Source: Natronohydrobacter thiooxidans
Lineage (GTDB): Bacteria; Pseudomonadota; Alphaproteobacteria; Rhodobacterales; Rhodobacteraceae
DNA length: 64,000 bases
Direction: 5' to 3'
Assembly: GCF_001884735.1 (NCBI RefSeq)
Contig: NZ_MJAP01000034.1
Location: 310,001 to 374,000 of the forward strand
Under the pieces are notes generated by a model, which made no database searches, was not told the origin of the DNA, and saw nothing but the letters and a program-made list of their open reading frames with translations. The position numbers and the translations under genes were made by a program. Position 1 is the first letter of the stretch. Each line of letters opens with the position of its first letter. Shown one piece after another: positions 26,057 to 34,983 of this stretch.

Positions 26057-26127
26057 GCAGACAGGGCGCGTCACCATCCGGAAGACATACTCCTCGTTCC
26101 CTCCTTTCGGGCCCGCGCCCTGTCTGC
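26057..26127 (+). ncRNA. Candidate small RNA: 14 bp hairpin with CU-rich loop
   Basis: GCAGACAGGGCGCG (26057-26070) and its exact complement CGCGCCCTGTCTGC (26114-26127) enclose a 43-base loop containing ACTCCTCGTTCCCTCC. CU-rich anti-Shine-Dalgarno loops are a recurring feature of alphaproteobacterial small RNAs. A plausible promoter lies just upstream. There is no T-run after the stem, so the 3' end is unclear; it could instead be the 5' leader of the following NDUFS4-like gene. Confidence 0.45.
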
Positions 26128-26200
26128 ACCCATCCCCCCGCGACCCCTTGCCATTGCAGGCATTTTTCCCGATAAGAGGGCGTCATTTCAGGAGGTGCCC

Positions 26201-26512
26201 ATGCGCGCTCGCATCTATCGTCCCGCCCGCAACGCCATGCAATCGGGCACGGCCAAGACGAAACTCTGGGTGCTGGAATTCTCGCCCGCCGAAGCGCGGC
26301 GCATCGACCCGCTCATGGGCTGGACCAGTTCGGCGGATATGAATTCGCAGGTCCGGCTGCGGTTTGACACACAAGAGGCCGCAGAAGCCTATGCCAAGGC
26401 CCATGGCATCGACTATAACGTGATCCAGCCCAAAGCCCGCCGCGTCAATCTGCGCCCCGGCGGCTATGGCGACAATTTCGCGACCAACCGCCGTCAGGTC
26501 TGGACCCACTGA
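26201..26512 (+). CDS. NADH dehydrogenase accessory subunit, NDUFS4-like (ETC complex I subunit)
   Basis: 103 residues from an ATG preceded by AGGAGGTGCCC. The pattern [55 protein letters not shown] and a C-terminal [19 protein letters not shown] region matches the family of bacterial homologues of the mitochondrial complex I 18 kDa subunit, found in alphaproteobacteria. It is soluble and assembles on the peripheral arm. The nuo operon is not in this window. An unusual hairpin lies 74 bases upstream. Confidence 0.9.
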   Translation: MRARIYRPARNAMQSGTAKTKLWVLEFSPAEARRIDPLMGWTSSADMNSQVRLRFDTQEAAEAYAKAHGIDYNVIQPKARRVNLRPGGYGDNFATNRRQVWTH

Positions 26513-26540
26513 GACCCGCGCGCGCGAGAGGGACGGCCCG

Positions 26541-27734
26541 ATGCGGATAGGGTATCTGATGAACACCTATCCGGTGACCTCCGCGACCTTCATCCGGCGC
26601 GAGATCGCCGCGCTCGAAGGGCAGGGGGTCGGGATCACCCGTTTCGCCGTGCGCAAATGGGATCAGGCGCTGGTCGATCCGCTGGACCAGCGCGAAGCTG
26701 CGCTTTGCACCTATCTGCTTGCCCCCGGCGGGTTGCGCCTTGGCCTGCAAGCGCTGCGCGAGGCGGCTGCCAACCCCCGCGGCATGGCCCGCGCCATCGC
26801 AGGCACTTGGGCCTTGTGGCGCAAGGCCGGGCAGGGCGCGTTGCTGCGCCACATCGCCTATCTGCTCGAAGCGGTGGAGTTGAAACGCCGCAGCGCGGGC
26901 CTCACCCATCTCCACGCGCATTTCTCGACCAATACCGCCGCAGTGGCGCTTCTCTGCGCGCGGCTGGGCGGGCCGGGCTACAGTTTCACCGCGCATGGGC
27001 CGGATGAATTCACCGATCCCGGCCCCTCATCGCTGGCGCAGAAAATCCGCGAGGCGCGTTTTGTGGTCGCCATCACCCATTACGCCCGCAGCCGTCTTGC
27101 GCTCTCGGGCGGCATGGCCAACTGGGACAAGCTGCATGTCATCCGCTGCGGCGTCGATCTGGCCGATCTCGCCCCCGCGCCCGCACCCGACCCCGATGCG
27201 CCCCTGCTCTGCATCGGCAGGTTATGCCCGCAGAAGGCGCAAACCCTGCTGGTCGCGGCCATGGCCCGGCTGCGCGACACCCATCCCAAGGCCCGCCTGA
27301 TCCTGATCGGCGATGGCGAGACCCGGCCCGGGATCGAGGCCGCGATCCGCAACCACGGGCTGGAGGCGCAGATCGAAACGCGCGGCTGGGCCGATAATGC
27401 GGCGGTCAGCGCCGCATTGGCGCAATCGCGCGCCCTCGTCCTGCCCAGCTTCGCCGAAGGTCTGCCTATCGTCATCATGGAAGCCTTCGCCCGCGCCCGC
27501 CCGGTGATCTCGACCTATATCGCGGGCATCCCGGAACTGGTGGACGAAAATTGCGGCTGGCTCGTGCCCGCAGGCGATGTGGACGCACTGGCGCAGGCGC
27601 TGAGCGCCTGTCTGGACGCCAGCCCCGACAGGCTCGCCGCAATGGGGGCGGAGGGGCGCGCAAGGGTCACAGCCGCCCATGACCTGCACAAAAGCGCCGC
27701 CCAACTGCGCGCGCTTTTTGCCGCCGCGCCTTAG
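26541..27734 (+). CDS. Glycosyltransferase family 4 protein
   Basis: 397 residues from the ATG at 26541 with GAGAGGGA upstream. GT-B fold: N-terminal MRIGYLMNTYPVTSATFIRR, a SFTAHGPDEFTDPGP acceptor-side segment, then the donor domain with IGRLCPQKAQTLLVAAMA and the GT4 E-x7-E motif in SFAEGLPIVIMEAFARARP. Resembles colanic-acid/exopolysaccharide glycosyltransferases, so a role in surface polysaccharide or glycolipid synthesis is likely. No other polysaccharide genes adjoin it. The sugar is unknown. Confidence 0.87.
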   Translation: MRIGYLMNTYPVTSATFIRREIAALEGQGVGITRFAVRKWDQALVDPLDQREAALCTYLLAPGGLRLGLQALREAAANPRGMARAIAGTWALWRKAGQGALLRHIAYLLEAVELKRRSAGLTHLHAHFSTNTAAVALLCARLGGPGYSFTAHGPDEFTDPGPSSLAQKIREARFVVAITHYARSRLALSGGMANWDKLHVIRCGVDLADLAPAPAPDPDAPLLCIGRLCPQKAQTLLVAAMARLRDTHPKARLILIGDGETRPGIEAAIRNHGLEAQIETRGWADNAAVSAALAQSRALVLPSFAEGLPIVIMEAFARARPVISTYIAGIPELVDENCGWLVPAGDVDALAQALSACLDASPDRLAAMGAEGRARVTAAHDLHKSAAQLRALFAAAP

Positions 27735-27740
27735 CCCGCC

Positions 27741-28016
27741 TCAGCCATTCCCGCGCAGCGCCTCCGGGTGCTCGGCCAGAAACCCTTTCAGCGCCAGATA
27801 AAGCCCCCGCGCGCGGTCCAGATCATCGGCATGCAGCGCCTCTGCGATATCCTCGCAGATCATCGCCTGCACCTTCTGCGGCCCATGATGCAGATGCATC
27901 AGATACTCGCCCAGTTCCGCCGCCGCCACCGCGCCCAGATGCTCATGCGCGGCAATCGCCTCGATCTGCGCGCGGGTCAGACAGGTCATGTCCAGAATGT
28001 CATTCTCATTGATCAT
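27741..28016 (-). CDS. Conserved small protein of unknown function
   Basis: 91 residues from an ATG with GGAGGAGGT upstream. The frame stays open further upstream but there reads through repeat family 1, so the short start is preferred. Acidic and Ala/Leu-rich, predicted all-helical: MINENDILDMTCLTRAQIEA, LGEYLMHLHHGPQKVQAMIC. No motif I recognise. It converges on the glycosyltransferase with a 6-base gap. Its promoter must lie in or beside repeat copy D. Confidence 0.65.
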   Translation of the reverse strand: MINENDILDMTCLTRAQIEAIAAHEHLGAVAAAELGEYLMHLHHGPQKVQAMICEDIAEALHADDLDRARGLYLALKGFLAEHPEALRGNG

Positions 28017-28100
28017 CGTGCCACCTCCTCCATGACACGAGCTTAGCATGTCCGGGCGGCAGGGGCCTTGTTCTGTGTCAAGCTTCGGACAGGGGGCGGG

Positions 28101-28354
28101 GTGTTCGCCACCTGACGACAGGTTTGCGCGCCTTGGGCGATATGGTGCCGACAGGCGGCTAAGCGGGACTATGCAGACAGGTGACGGAAAGCGAAAGCCG
28201 CGCAGCGCCCGACCGCGGGGGGGCGCTCCCACAGTGAAGGCGGGCAGTTTATGCTGCGGCATACTCCGACGGTTTTCGAGTGCGCGACAGCGAGAAGCGC
28301 CCGCCCGGGGGGCGGTCGGGCGCTGCGCGGCGGCCTGCGGCCTTGATTCCGCGC
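28101..28354 (-). repeat. Dispersed repeat family 1, copy D
   Basis: Core at 28198-28330 with a perfect 19 bp inverted repeat at its ends (CCGCGCAGCGCCCGACCGC and GCGGTCGGGCGCTGCGCGG). Reading on the minus strand it aligns to copy E along its full length, from GCGCGGAATCAAGGCCGCAG to the end motif GTCAGGTGGCGAACAC (28101-28116 in plus orientation GTGTTCGCCACCTGAC). It fills most of the 408 bases between the small protein gene and the LOG gene. Confidence 0.87.
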
Positions 28355-28424
28355 TTGGGCTGCTAAGGGACCGTCCGCAATGCGCTCAACCCGCCCGCAG
28401 ATACCCTCCCTCTCACACCGAACC

Positions 28425-29246
28425 CTAACACCCCGCCTTGAACCCGTCGATGATCGCAATCGCCTCATCCGCCGTTTCGGCAAAATGAAACAGATCCAGA
28501 TCCTCCGGGCTGATCGTGCCCGCATCCGCCAGCGCCTCCCAGTTGATGATCTTCTCCCAGAACTCCCGTCCGAACAGGATGAAGGGCATGGGCCGCATGC
28601 GCCGGGTCTGAATCAGCGTCAGCGCCTCGAACAACTCATCCAGCGTGCCGAAACCCCCCGGAAACACCGTGATCGCCTTGGCGCGCATCAGAAAATGCAT
28701 CTTGCGGATCGCGAAATAATGGAAGTTGAAGCACAGATCCGGCGTGACATAGCCATTCGGCGCCTGCTCATGCGGCAGTACGATATTGAGCCCGATCGAG
28801 GCCCCGCCCGCCTCCTGCGCACCGCGATTTCCGGCCTCCATCACACCGGGGCCGCCGCCGGTGACGATCACATCCTCGCGCCCATAGCTCTGCACCGAGC
28901 GCAGCGTCATCTTATGCGCGAAGTCATGCGCGACCTCATAGAAGCGCGACAGATCGGCCAGTGTCTGGGTGCGCGCGCTGGCCGCATCCTCGGGGCGCGG
29001 GATGCGCGCGCCGCCAAACAGCACGATGGTGGACTGAATGCCGCGCTCGCTCATCAGCAATTCGGGTTTCAACAGTTCCAGTTGCAACCGCACCGGGCGC
29101 AGCTCATCGCGCAGCAGGAAATCCTGATCGGTATAGGCCAGCTTATAGGCCGGGTGCCGGGTCTGGGGCGTGTCGGGGCCCTCATCCCAATGGCGCAGAT
29201 CTTCCCCGGCATCGGGAAAAGGATGGGCTTTCGTCTGATCTTTCAC
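28425..29246 (-). CDS. LOG-family (TIGR00730-type) protein, possible nucleotide 5'-monophosphate phosphoribohydrolase
   Basis: 273 residues. No suitable ATG occurs; the GTG at 29246 has CAGGAG seven bases upstream and gives the family N-terminus. The lysine-decarboxylase-like fold is marked by [16 protein letters not shown] near residue 138 and the signature [13 protein letters not shown] near 200. LOG proteins cleave the N-glycosidic bond of nucleotide monophosphates, including cytokinin ribotides, and may act in purine recycling. The extra N-terminal 80 residues with [18 protein letters not shown] are typical of the longer subgroup in alphaproteobacteria. Confidence 0.87.
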   Translation of the reverse strand: MKDQTKAHPFPDAGEDLRHWDEGPDTPQTRHPAYKLAYTDQDFLLRDELRPVRLQLELLKPELLMSERGIQSTIVLFGGARIPRPEDAASARTQTLADLSRFYEVAHDFAHKMTLRSVQSYGREDVIVTGGGPGVMEAGNRGAQEAGGASIGLNIVLPHEQAPNGYVTPDLCFNFHYFAIRKMHFLMRAKAITVFPGGFGTLDELFEALTLIQTRRMRPMPFILFGREFWEKIINWEALADAGTISPEDLDLFHFAETADEAIAIIDGFKAGC

Positions 29247-29338
29247 GCAAGAACTCCTGCACGCGCTGCCTGATTGCGGTTTGCTCGGGCCAAGGCTATA
29301 GCGGGGACCAACAGATGACCAGCCCCACGGAGCCTGAC

Positions 29339-30169
29339 ATGACTGATATCGCCACACTGGAGACCGCAATCGAGACCGCATGGGAGGTCCGCGACACGCT
29401 GTCCCCCGCAAGCCGCGGCGAAGCGCGCGACGCCATCGAGGCCACGCTTGACGCGCTCGACAGCGGTGCGCTGCGGGTGGCCGAAAAGCGCGACAGCGGC
29501 GAGTGGCATGTCAACCAATGGGCGAAAAAGGCCGTGCTGCTGGGCTTTCGTATCAAGGATATGGAACCGCAGTCCGGCGGCGCCCAAGGCGGCGGCTGGT
29601 GGGACAAGGTGGACAGCAAGTTCAAGGGCTGGGGCGAGAACCGCTGGAAAGAAGCAGGCTTCCGCGCCGTGCCCAACTGCATCGTGCGCAAATCGGCCTA
29701 TATCGCGCCCGGCGTGGTGCTGATGCCCAGCTTCGTCAATCTCGGCGCCTATGTCGACAGCGGCACGATGGTCGATACCTGGGCCACGGTCGGCTCCTGC
29801 GCGCAGATCGGCAAGAATGTGCATCTCTCGGGCGGGGTGGGCATCGGCGGCGTGCTGGAACCGATGCAGGCCGGCCCCACCATCATCGAGGATAATTGCT
29901 TCATCGGCGCGCGCTCCGAAGTGGTCGAAGGCTGCATCGTGCGCGAAGGTTCGGTGCTGGGCATGGGCGTCTTCATCGGCAAATCCACCAAGATCGTGGA
30001 TCGCGAAACCGGCAGCGTCACTTACGGCGAAGTCCCGCCCTATTCGGTCGTGGTCGCAGGCTCCATGCCCTCGAAGCATGGCATCAACCTCTATTGCGCG
30101 GTGATCGTGAAACGCGTCGATGCCCAGACCCGCTCCAAGACCGGCATCAACGAGCTTCTGCGCGACTGA
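29339..30169 (+). CDS. dapD: 2,3,4,5-tetrahydropyridine-2,6-dicarboxylate N-succinyltransferase
   Basis: 276 residues. The central part is a left-handed beta helix of hexapeptide repeats ([60 protein letters not shown]). It transfers succinyl from succinyl-CoA in the succinylase branch of lysine and diaminopimelate synthesis. I chose the ATG at 29339 because CGGAG lies 8 bases before it; an in-frame ATG at 29315 is an alternative. dapE is not adjacent. A post-stop repeat of family 2 begins right at its stop codon. Confidence 0.96.
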   Translation: MTDIATLETAIETAWEVRDTLSPASRGEARDAIEATLDALDSGALRVAEKRDSGEWHVNQWAKKAVLLGFRIKDMEPQSGGAQGGGWWDKVDSKFKGWGENRWKEAGFRAVPNCIVRKSAYIAPGVVLMPSFVNLGAYVDSGTMVDTWATVGSCAQIGKNVHLSGGVGIGGVLEPMQAGPTIIEDNCFIGARSEVVEGCIVREGSVLGMGVFIGKSTKIVDRETGSVTYGEVPPYSVVVAGSMPSKHGINLYCAVIVKRVDAQTRSKTGINELLRD

Positions 30170-30263
30170 TTTTCTTGCTGAAAATACTCACGGGGGTTCT
30201 CAGGGGGCGCGTGCGCCCCTTGAGGCAGGGGGGTTGGGGGGCGGCAGCCCTCCAAGCCTTCCC
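30169..30263 (+). repeat. Post-stop repeat family 2, copy 3 (short form)
   Basis: Starts at the dapD stop: TTTTCTTGCTGAAAATACTC, then ACGGGGGTTCTCAGGGG joined directly to GCGCGTGCGCCCCTTGAG and the tail GGGGCGGCAGCCCTCCAAG. It lacks the 41 bp palindrome of copies 1 and 2, so CTCAGGGGGCGC and GCGCCCCTTGAG form an uninterrupted hairpin with one mismatch. Confidence 0.85.
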
Positions 30264-30267
30264 TTGA

Positions 30268-31218
30268 TCACCCACGCGGCGCCGCCGCCCGGCGCAGCCG
30301 GTCATTGATCGCCGCCCCAAGCCCCGCCACAGGCACCGGCGCCACCGCAATCGGGCGGCCCAGATGATCGGCCTCATGCAGCACCGCAAAAAGCCGCGCC
30401 GCCGCCTCATTCAGATCGCCCGTCGCCGAAAGCGTCAGTTCCGCGCCTTCGCATTCCGGCCCGAAGCCGATCCAGACCTCGCCGGGGGCAGGGGCCAAGA
30501 CCCCCAGCCGCAATGCCGCGCGCGGCGCGTAATGCGACGCGAGCTGCCCCGGCGCCGTCACTTTCCCGCTCGCATCCTGCGAAAGCGCCCCGCCCATCAC
30601 CGCCTCCAGCGCCTCGCGGCTGACCCCGCCTTCGCGCAGCAGCACCGCGCGGCCCGCGTCAAATCCCACAATGCTCGATTCCAGCCCCACCGCGCAGGCG
30701 CCGCCATCCAGCACCGCCGCAACCCGGTCGCCCAGCCCCGCCAGTACATGCGCAGGCGTGGTCGGGCTGATCCGGCCCGAGGGATTGGCCGAGGGCGCCG
30801 CCACCGGCCCGCCGAATGCCGTCAGCAGCGCGCGCGCCACCGGATGCGCGGGCAGGCGCAGCGCCACTGTCGGCAGCCCGGCTGTCACCGCAGGCGCAAC
30901 CCCGTGGCCCGCGCGCAAGGGGGCCACCAGCGTCAGCGGCCCCGGCCAGAAAGCACCCGCCAGCGCCTCTGCCGGTTCGGGCAGATCCGCGAGCGCCCGC
31001 GCGCCCTCAATCGCGGCCAGATGCACGATCAGCGGGTTATGCGCGGGCCGCCCCTTGGCCGCGAAAATCCGCGCCACGGCTTCCCCGCTCCGCGCATCCC
31101 CCGCCAGCCCATAGACGGTTTCCGTGGGCATCGCCACCAGCTCGCCCGCCGCCAGGAGCCGCGCCGCTTGCGCGATCCCCGCATCCGAGGGCCGCAGGAT
31201 TTCAGGCTTTTCGCTCAT
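30268..31218 (-). CDS. L-threonylcarbamoyladenylate synthase (Sua5/YwlC/TsaC type)
   Basis: 316 residues: a YrdC domain (to about 205) with MPTETVYGLAGDA near 30, KGRPAHNPLIVHL, GLPTVALRLPAHPVA and APSANPSGRISPT, then a C-terminal Sua5 domain containing APGQLASHYAPRAALRLG. The long form with the extra domain is Sua5-like rather than the short TsaC. It makes threonylcarbamoyl-AMP for the t6A37 modification of ANN-reading tRNAs. It converges on dapD and is divergent from the acyl-CoA dehydrogenase across a 129-base gap. Confidence 0.93.
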   Translation of the reverse strand: MSEKPEILRPSDAGIAQAARLLAAGELVAMPTETVYGLAGDARSGEAVARIFAAKGRPAHNPLIVHLAAIEGARALADLPEPAEALAGAFWPGPLTLVAPLRAGHGVAPAVTAGLPTVALRLPAHPVARALLTAFGGPVAAPSANPSGRISPTTPAHVLAGLGDRVAAVLDGGACAVGLESSIVGFDAGRAVLLREGGVSREALEAVMGGALSQDASGKVTAPGQLASHYAPRAALRLGVLAPAPGEVWIGFGPECEGAELTLSATGDLNEAAARLFAVLHEADHLGRPIAVAPVPVAGLGAAINDRLRRAAAPRG

Positions 31219-31347
31219 GTCGTGACGCCGCGTTTTTGTTCAGGACTGCGCCCAAAACCGTTATGGCTGGGGCAACGCGCTGTCTTTAGGCCCTCACGCC
31301 GGACTTGCCAAGCCAGCGCATGCCCTGACCCTGACGGAGCCTGCCCA

Positions 31348-33054
31348 ATGCCCTACCGCGCCCCCCTTCGTGATTTCGCCTTCCTGCTCGATCAGATCGT
31401 GGGTTTCGATCAGGTCCGCGCGACCGAGCGTTTCACCGAGGCGACGCCAGAGACCACACAGGCCATCCTGACCGAGGCCGCGCGCCTCGCAGAAGAGATC
31501 ATGGCACCGCTGCAGCGCGTGGGCGATCTGCACCCGGCGCGGCTGGAAAACGGCGTGGTGCGCACACCGCCGGGTTTCGCCGAGGCGTTCGGCGCCATTG
31601 CCGAAGGCGGCTGGCTCGGGCTCGCGGCCAGCCCCGATCATGGCGGCATGGGCCTGCCGCAGACGCTGGCCACCGCCGTCAATGACATGATGGCTTCGGC
31701 CTGCCTCGCGCTGCAACTCGCCCCCCTGATGGCACAGGGCCAGATCGAGGCGCTGGAACATCATGCCAGCGCCGAGATCAAGGCGCTTTATCTGCCGAAA
31801 CTGGTCTCGGGCGAATGGCTGGGCACGATGAACCTGACCGAACCGCACGCGGGCAGCGATGTGGGCGCGCTGCGCACGAAGGCCGAACCGAATGAGGATG
31901 GCAGCTATGCGATTACCGGCCAGAAGATCTTCATCTCCTGGGCCGACAATGATTTCACCGAAAATGTCTGCCATCTGGTGCTGGCCCGGCTGCCCGACGG
32001 GGGCGAGGGGACGCGCGGCATCTCGCTTTTCATGGTGCCGAAATTCATCCCCGATGCGACCGGCAATCCCGGCACCCGCAACAGCCTGCGCGTGATCTCT
32101 CTCGAACACAAGCTGGGCCTGCATGGCTCGCCCACAGCCGTCATGGAATATGACCGCGCGACCGGCTGGCTGGTGGGGGCCCCGCACAAGGGCATGGCCG
32201 CAATGTTCACCATGATGAACAATGCCCGCGTCGGCGTCGGCGTGCAGGGGATCGGCGTCGCCGAAGGCGCCTATCAGCAGGCGCTGGCCTATGCGCTGGA
32301 CCGCCGTCAGGGCAAGACCCCGCAGGGCGGCAGCGGCGCGATCATCGCGCATGCCGATGTGCGCCGCATGCTCGCCCAGATCAAGGCCGAGATCTTCGCC
32401 ATCCGCGCGATCGCGCTCGCCAATTCCACCGCCATCGACATGGCCAGCGCCACCGGATTCGAGGAATGGGCCGCGCGCGCCGCCCTCCTGACCCCGATCA
32501 CCAAGGCCCATGGCACCGATATTGGCGTCGAGACCGCAGGCATGGGCATTCAGATCCATGGCGGCATGGGGTTCATAGAGGAAACCGGCGCCGCGCAATA
32601 TCTGCGCGATGTGCGCGTGACCACGATCTATGAGGGCACGAATGGCATTCAGGCCATGGATCTGGTGGGCCGCAAGATGATGGACGGGGGCGAGGCGGCG
32701 TTCCGTCTGCTGCAGGAAATCGAGGATGGGGCCGAAGCCGCCCGCGCCCAACTGCCCGATCTGGCCGAACCGGTCTGGCAAGCCGCCGAATCGCTGCGCG
32801 AGGCGACCGAATGGCTGGTCGCGCAGGAGATGCCCGACCGTTTCGCAGGCGCGACCTGCTATCTGCGTGCCTTCGCCCGCGTTCTGGGCGCGCATTACCA
32901 CCTGAAAGCCGCGCAGACCGGGGAGGACGCGCGGCGCGCATTGGCGCAGGTCTTCATCACCCGCATCCTGCCCGATCATGCCGCCTGCCTTGCCGCCTTG
33001 CGCGCAGGCGCCGAAGGGCTCTATGCGCTGTCGGACGAGGATCTGGCCGCGTGA
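31348..33054 (+). CDS. Acyl-CoA dehydrogenase (DmdC-like family)
   Basis: 568 residues from the ATG at 31348 with GGAG upstream; the long open frame before it is antisense to the tsaC-type gene. The flavin/substrate signature MNLTEPHAGSDVGALRTKA is near 158-176, and the catalytic-base region TIYEGTNGIQAMDLVGRKM near 423-441. The size and C-terminal extension (beyond the 380 residues of ordinary short-chain enzymes) fit the AidB/DmdC-like group, which includes methylmercaptopropionyl-CoA dehydrogenases of marine bacteria, but substrate is not proven. Stop overlaps the start of the next gene (GTGA). Confidence 0.87.
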   Translation: MPYRAPLRDFAFLLDQIVGFDQVRATERFTEATPETTQAILTEAARLAEEIMAPLQRVGDLHPARLENGVVRTPPGFAEAFGAIAEGGWLGLAASPDHGGMGLPQTLATAVNDMMASACLALQLAPLMAQGQIEALEHHASAEIKALYLPKLVSGEWLGTMNLTEPHAGSDVGALRTKAEPNEDGSYAITGQKIFISWADNDFTENVCHLVLARLPDGGEGTRGISLFMVPKFIPDATGNPGTRNSLRVISLEHKLGLHGSPTAVMEYDRATGWLVGAPHKGMAAMFTMMNNARVGVGVQGIGVAEGAYQQALAYALDRRQGKTPQGGSGAIIAHADVRRMLAQIKAEIFAIRAIALANSTAIDMASATGFEEWAARAALLTPITKAHGTDIGVETAGMGIQIHGGMGFIEETGAAQYLRDVRVTTIYEGTNGIQAMDLVGRKMMDGGEAAFRLLQEIEDGAEAARAQLPDLAEPVWQAAESLREATEWLVAQEMPDRFAGATCYLRAFARVLGAHYHLKAAQTGEDARRALAQVFITRILPDHAACLAALRAGAEGLYALSDEDLAA

Positions 33055-34088
33055 AGGATACGCCCTTGACCCTGCGCTACCCCATCGAGACCCCGCCCGA
33101 CGAAGGCTGCGTCACCGAGATTGCCGAGGGCGTGCTCTGGGCGCGACTGCCGCTGCCGATGGCGCTCGATCACGTCAATATCTATGCGCTGGACGAGGGC
33201 GATCACTGGACCATCTTCGACACCGGCCTCAACACGACCCGCACGCGCGATATCTGGGCGAAACTTCTGGCCGGTCCTTTGCAGGGCAAGCCCGTGGGCC
33301 GGGTCATAGCCAGCCATCACCATCCCGATCATATCGGCCTTGCGGGCTGGTTTCAGGCGCAGGGTGCCAGCCTCTGGACCAGCCGCACGGCCTGGCTCTT
33401 CGCGCGGATGTTGGTGCTCGATGCGCAGGACAGGCCCTTGCCCGAAACCCTCGATTTCTGGCGCCGCGCCGGGATGGATGCCGCGATGCTCGCAAGCCGC
33501 GCGGCGAGCCGCCCGTTCAATTTCTGCGATGTGGTGGCCCCCCTGCCACTGGGCTTTCACCGGATGGAAGAGGGCCAGACCATCCGCGCTGCAGGGCGCG
33601 ACTGGGAAGTACGGCTGGGGCAGGGGCATGCGCCCGATCAGATCACGCTCTGGAGCCGTGACTGCCCGCTGGTGCTGGGTGCCGATCAGCTTCTGCCCGG
33701 CATCTCGCCCAATCTCGGCGTCTATGCGACCGAACCTCAGGCCGATCCGGTGGCCGAATGGCTGGCAAGCTGCACCCGGTTCCAGCAGATCGCGCGCGAG
33801 GATCATCTGGTCCTGCCCGGCCACAAGCTGCCCTTCACCGGCCTGCCGCTGCGGCTGCATCAGAAGATCGAGAATCACCACGGCGCGTTGCGGCGGCTGC
33901 TGGATCATCTGCAGGAACCTCGTCGCGCATCCGACTGTTTTGCCTCGCTTTTCAAGCGCACGATCACCGAAGACACCTATGGTCTGGCGCTGGTCGAAGC
34001 GCTCGCCCATCTCAATCACCTTGTCGCACAGGGGCAGGCCAGCCGCCACGCGGGCCCGGACGGGGTCTGGCTCTGGCAGGCGATCTGA
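33051..34088 (+). CDS. MBL-fold metallo-hydrolase
   Basis: 345 residues starting at a GTG that overlaps the upstream stop as GTGA, so translation is coupled to the acyl-CoA dehydrogenase. Metal-binding H89-x-H91-x-D93-H94 is intact in SHHHPDHIGL; further His/Asp ligands lie in GQGHAPDQ, LGADQLLP and VLPGHKLPF. Such glyoxalase-II-like hydrolases often cleave thioesters, which would fit the neighbouring CoA metabolism. The C-terminal helical extension (HQKIENHHGALRRLLDHL) is typical of a LACTB2-like group. Substrate unknown. Confidence 0.85.
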   Translation: MKDTPLTLRYPIETPPDEGCVTEIAEGVLWARLPLPMALDHVNIYALDEGDHWTIFDTGLNTTRTRDIWAKLLAGPLQGKPVGRVIASHHHPDHIGLAGWFQAQGASLWTSRTAWLFARMLVLDAQDRPLPETLDFWRRAGMDAAMLASRAASRPFNFCDVVAPLPLGFHRMEEGQTIRAAGRDWEVRLGQGHAPDQITLWSRDCPLVLGADQLLPGISPNLGVYATEPQADPVAEWLASCTRFQQIAREDHLVLPGHKLPFTGLPLRLHQKIENHHGALRRLLDHLQEPRRASDCFASLFKRTITEDTYGLALVEALAHLNHLVAQGQASRHAGPDGVWLWQAI

Positions 34089-34175
34089 GACGCTCTGACC
34101 CGTCAAAGCAGGGGTGACAGGCGCGGAAAGATCGGCTATCGGAAGGCCAGACAACGCGATTGCAGGAGGCCGGTC

Positions 34176-34310
34176 ATGGCAGAGCACAAGCACGGTTCGA
34201 TGGATACCCGCGAACAGGAAAAAACCTTCAACGGCTTCATCCGTCTGGTCGTCTGGGGGGCAGGTATCAGCATCGGTATCCTGATCTTCCTCGCGCTCGT
34301 CAACGCCTGA
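34176..34310 (+). CDS. aa3-type cytochrome c oxidase subunit IV (bacterial)
   Basis: Only 44 residues: MAEHKHGSMDTREQEKTFNG, then a single membrane helix (about 21-43) FIRLVVWGAGISIGILIFLA. GCAGGAGGCC lies just upstream of the ATG. The HGSMDTREQEKTFNGF pattern is the signature of the bacterial aa3-type subunit IV family, a small inner-membrane protein in the oxidase of Paracoccus and Rhodobacter with no known catalytic role. The other oxidase genes are not nearby. Confidence 0.9.
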   Translation: MAEHKHGSMDTREQEKTFNGFIRLVVWGAGISIGILIFLALVNA

Positions 34311-34344
34311 TCCGGGCAGAATTCTCAAGTACAAGGGTGTCGCG

Positions 34345-34977
34345 ATGACACGGCTTTCCCGTGACCCGGCCTTGCTCCGGGCCTTCCTGCCTGTCCTTGC
34401 GCTGGCAGCGCTGCTGATCCTCTCTGCCTGCGGTCAGCGTATCTGGGCCAGTGACGAAGCCGTGCAGGCCGCGCGCTACCAGCATGGCGGGCAGGCGAAA
34501 CTGACCCTTGTCACCATCATGAACTACAACACCAAGCGCGGCGATCACACGGCGCTCTTCATCAACGGCTCCGAGCGGGTGCTCTTCGATCCGGCGGGAA
34601 GCTGGAAACTCGACACCATCCCCGAACGCAATGACGTGCATTTCGGCATGACCCCCTCCGCAGGGGCGTCCTTCTATATCAGCCATGTGCGCCCCTCGCA
34701 TTACGCCGTGGTGCAGCGCCTGATCGTCACGCCGGATGTGGCGGAGCAGGCCAAGGCGCTGGCGCTGCAGGCCGGTCCCGTGCCGCCCGCGCGCTGCGCC
34801 TCGGCCACCTCGGGCTTGCTGCGGCAATTGCCGGGCTTCGGCAATATCAGAAGCACATTCCACCCCCATTCCCTGATGCGCAGCTTCGGGCAGATCCCCG
34901 GCGTGCAGAGCTATGAGCTGCACCACGACGACCCCGAGATTCAGACGCGGATGCTGCATGTGCAGCGCCCGCTCTGA
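34345..34977 (+). CDS. Conserved lipoprotein of unknown function
   Basis: 210 residues. Basic start, hydrophobic segment 10-26 and lipobox LSAC with the acylated Cys at residue 29. The mature part contains NTKRGDHTALFINGSERVLF, a C-terminal region SATSGLLRQLPGFGNIRSTF and HPHSLMRSFGQIPG. The NGSERVLFDPAG and CASATSGLL segments suggest an NlpC/CHAP-like hydrolase-like fold, but I see no secure catalytic triad. Similar proteins are common in Rhodobacteraceae. It follows the CoxIV gene on the same strand by 34 bases. Confidence 0.75.
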   Translation: MTRLSRDPALLRAFLPVLALAALLILSACGQRIWASDEAVQAARYQHGGQAKLTLVTIMNYNTKRGDHTALFINGSERVLFDPAGSWKLDTIPERNDVHFGMTPSAGASFYISHVRPSHYAVVQRLIVTPDVAEQAKALALQAGPVPPARCASATSGLLRQLPGFGNIRSTFHPHSLMRSFGQIPGVQSYELHHDDPEIQTRMLHVQRPL

Positions 34978-34983
34978 CGCGGA

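Noticed and set aside
28061..28262. N-terminal extension of the small minus-strand protein
   Set aside because: The extension translates repeat copy D; the ATG at 28016 has its own GGAGGAGG site.
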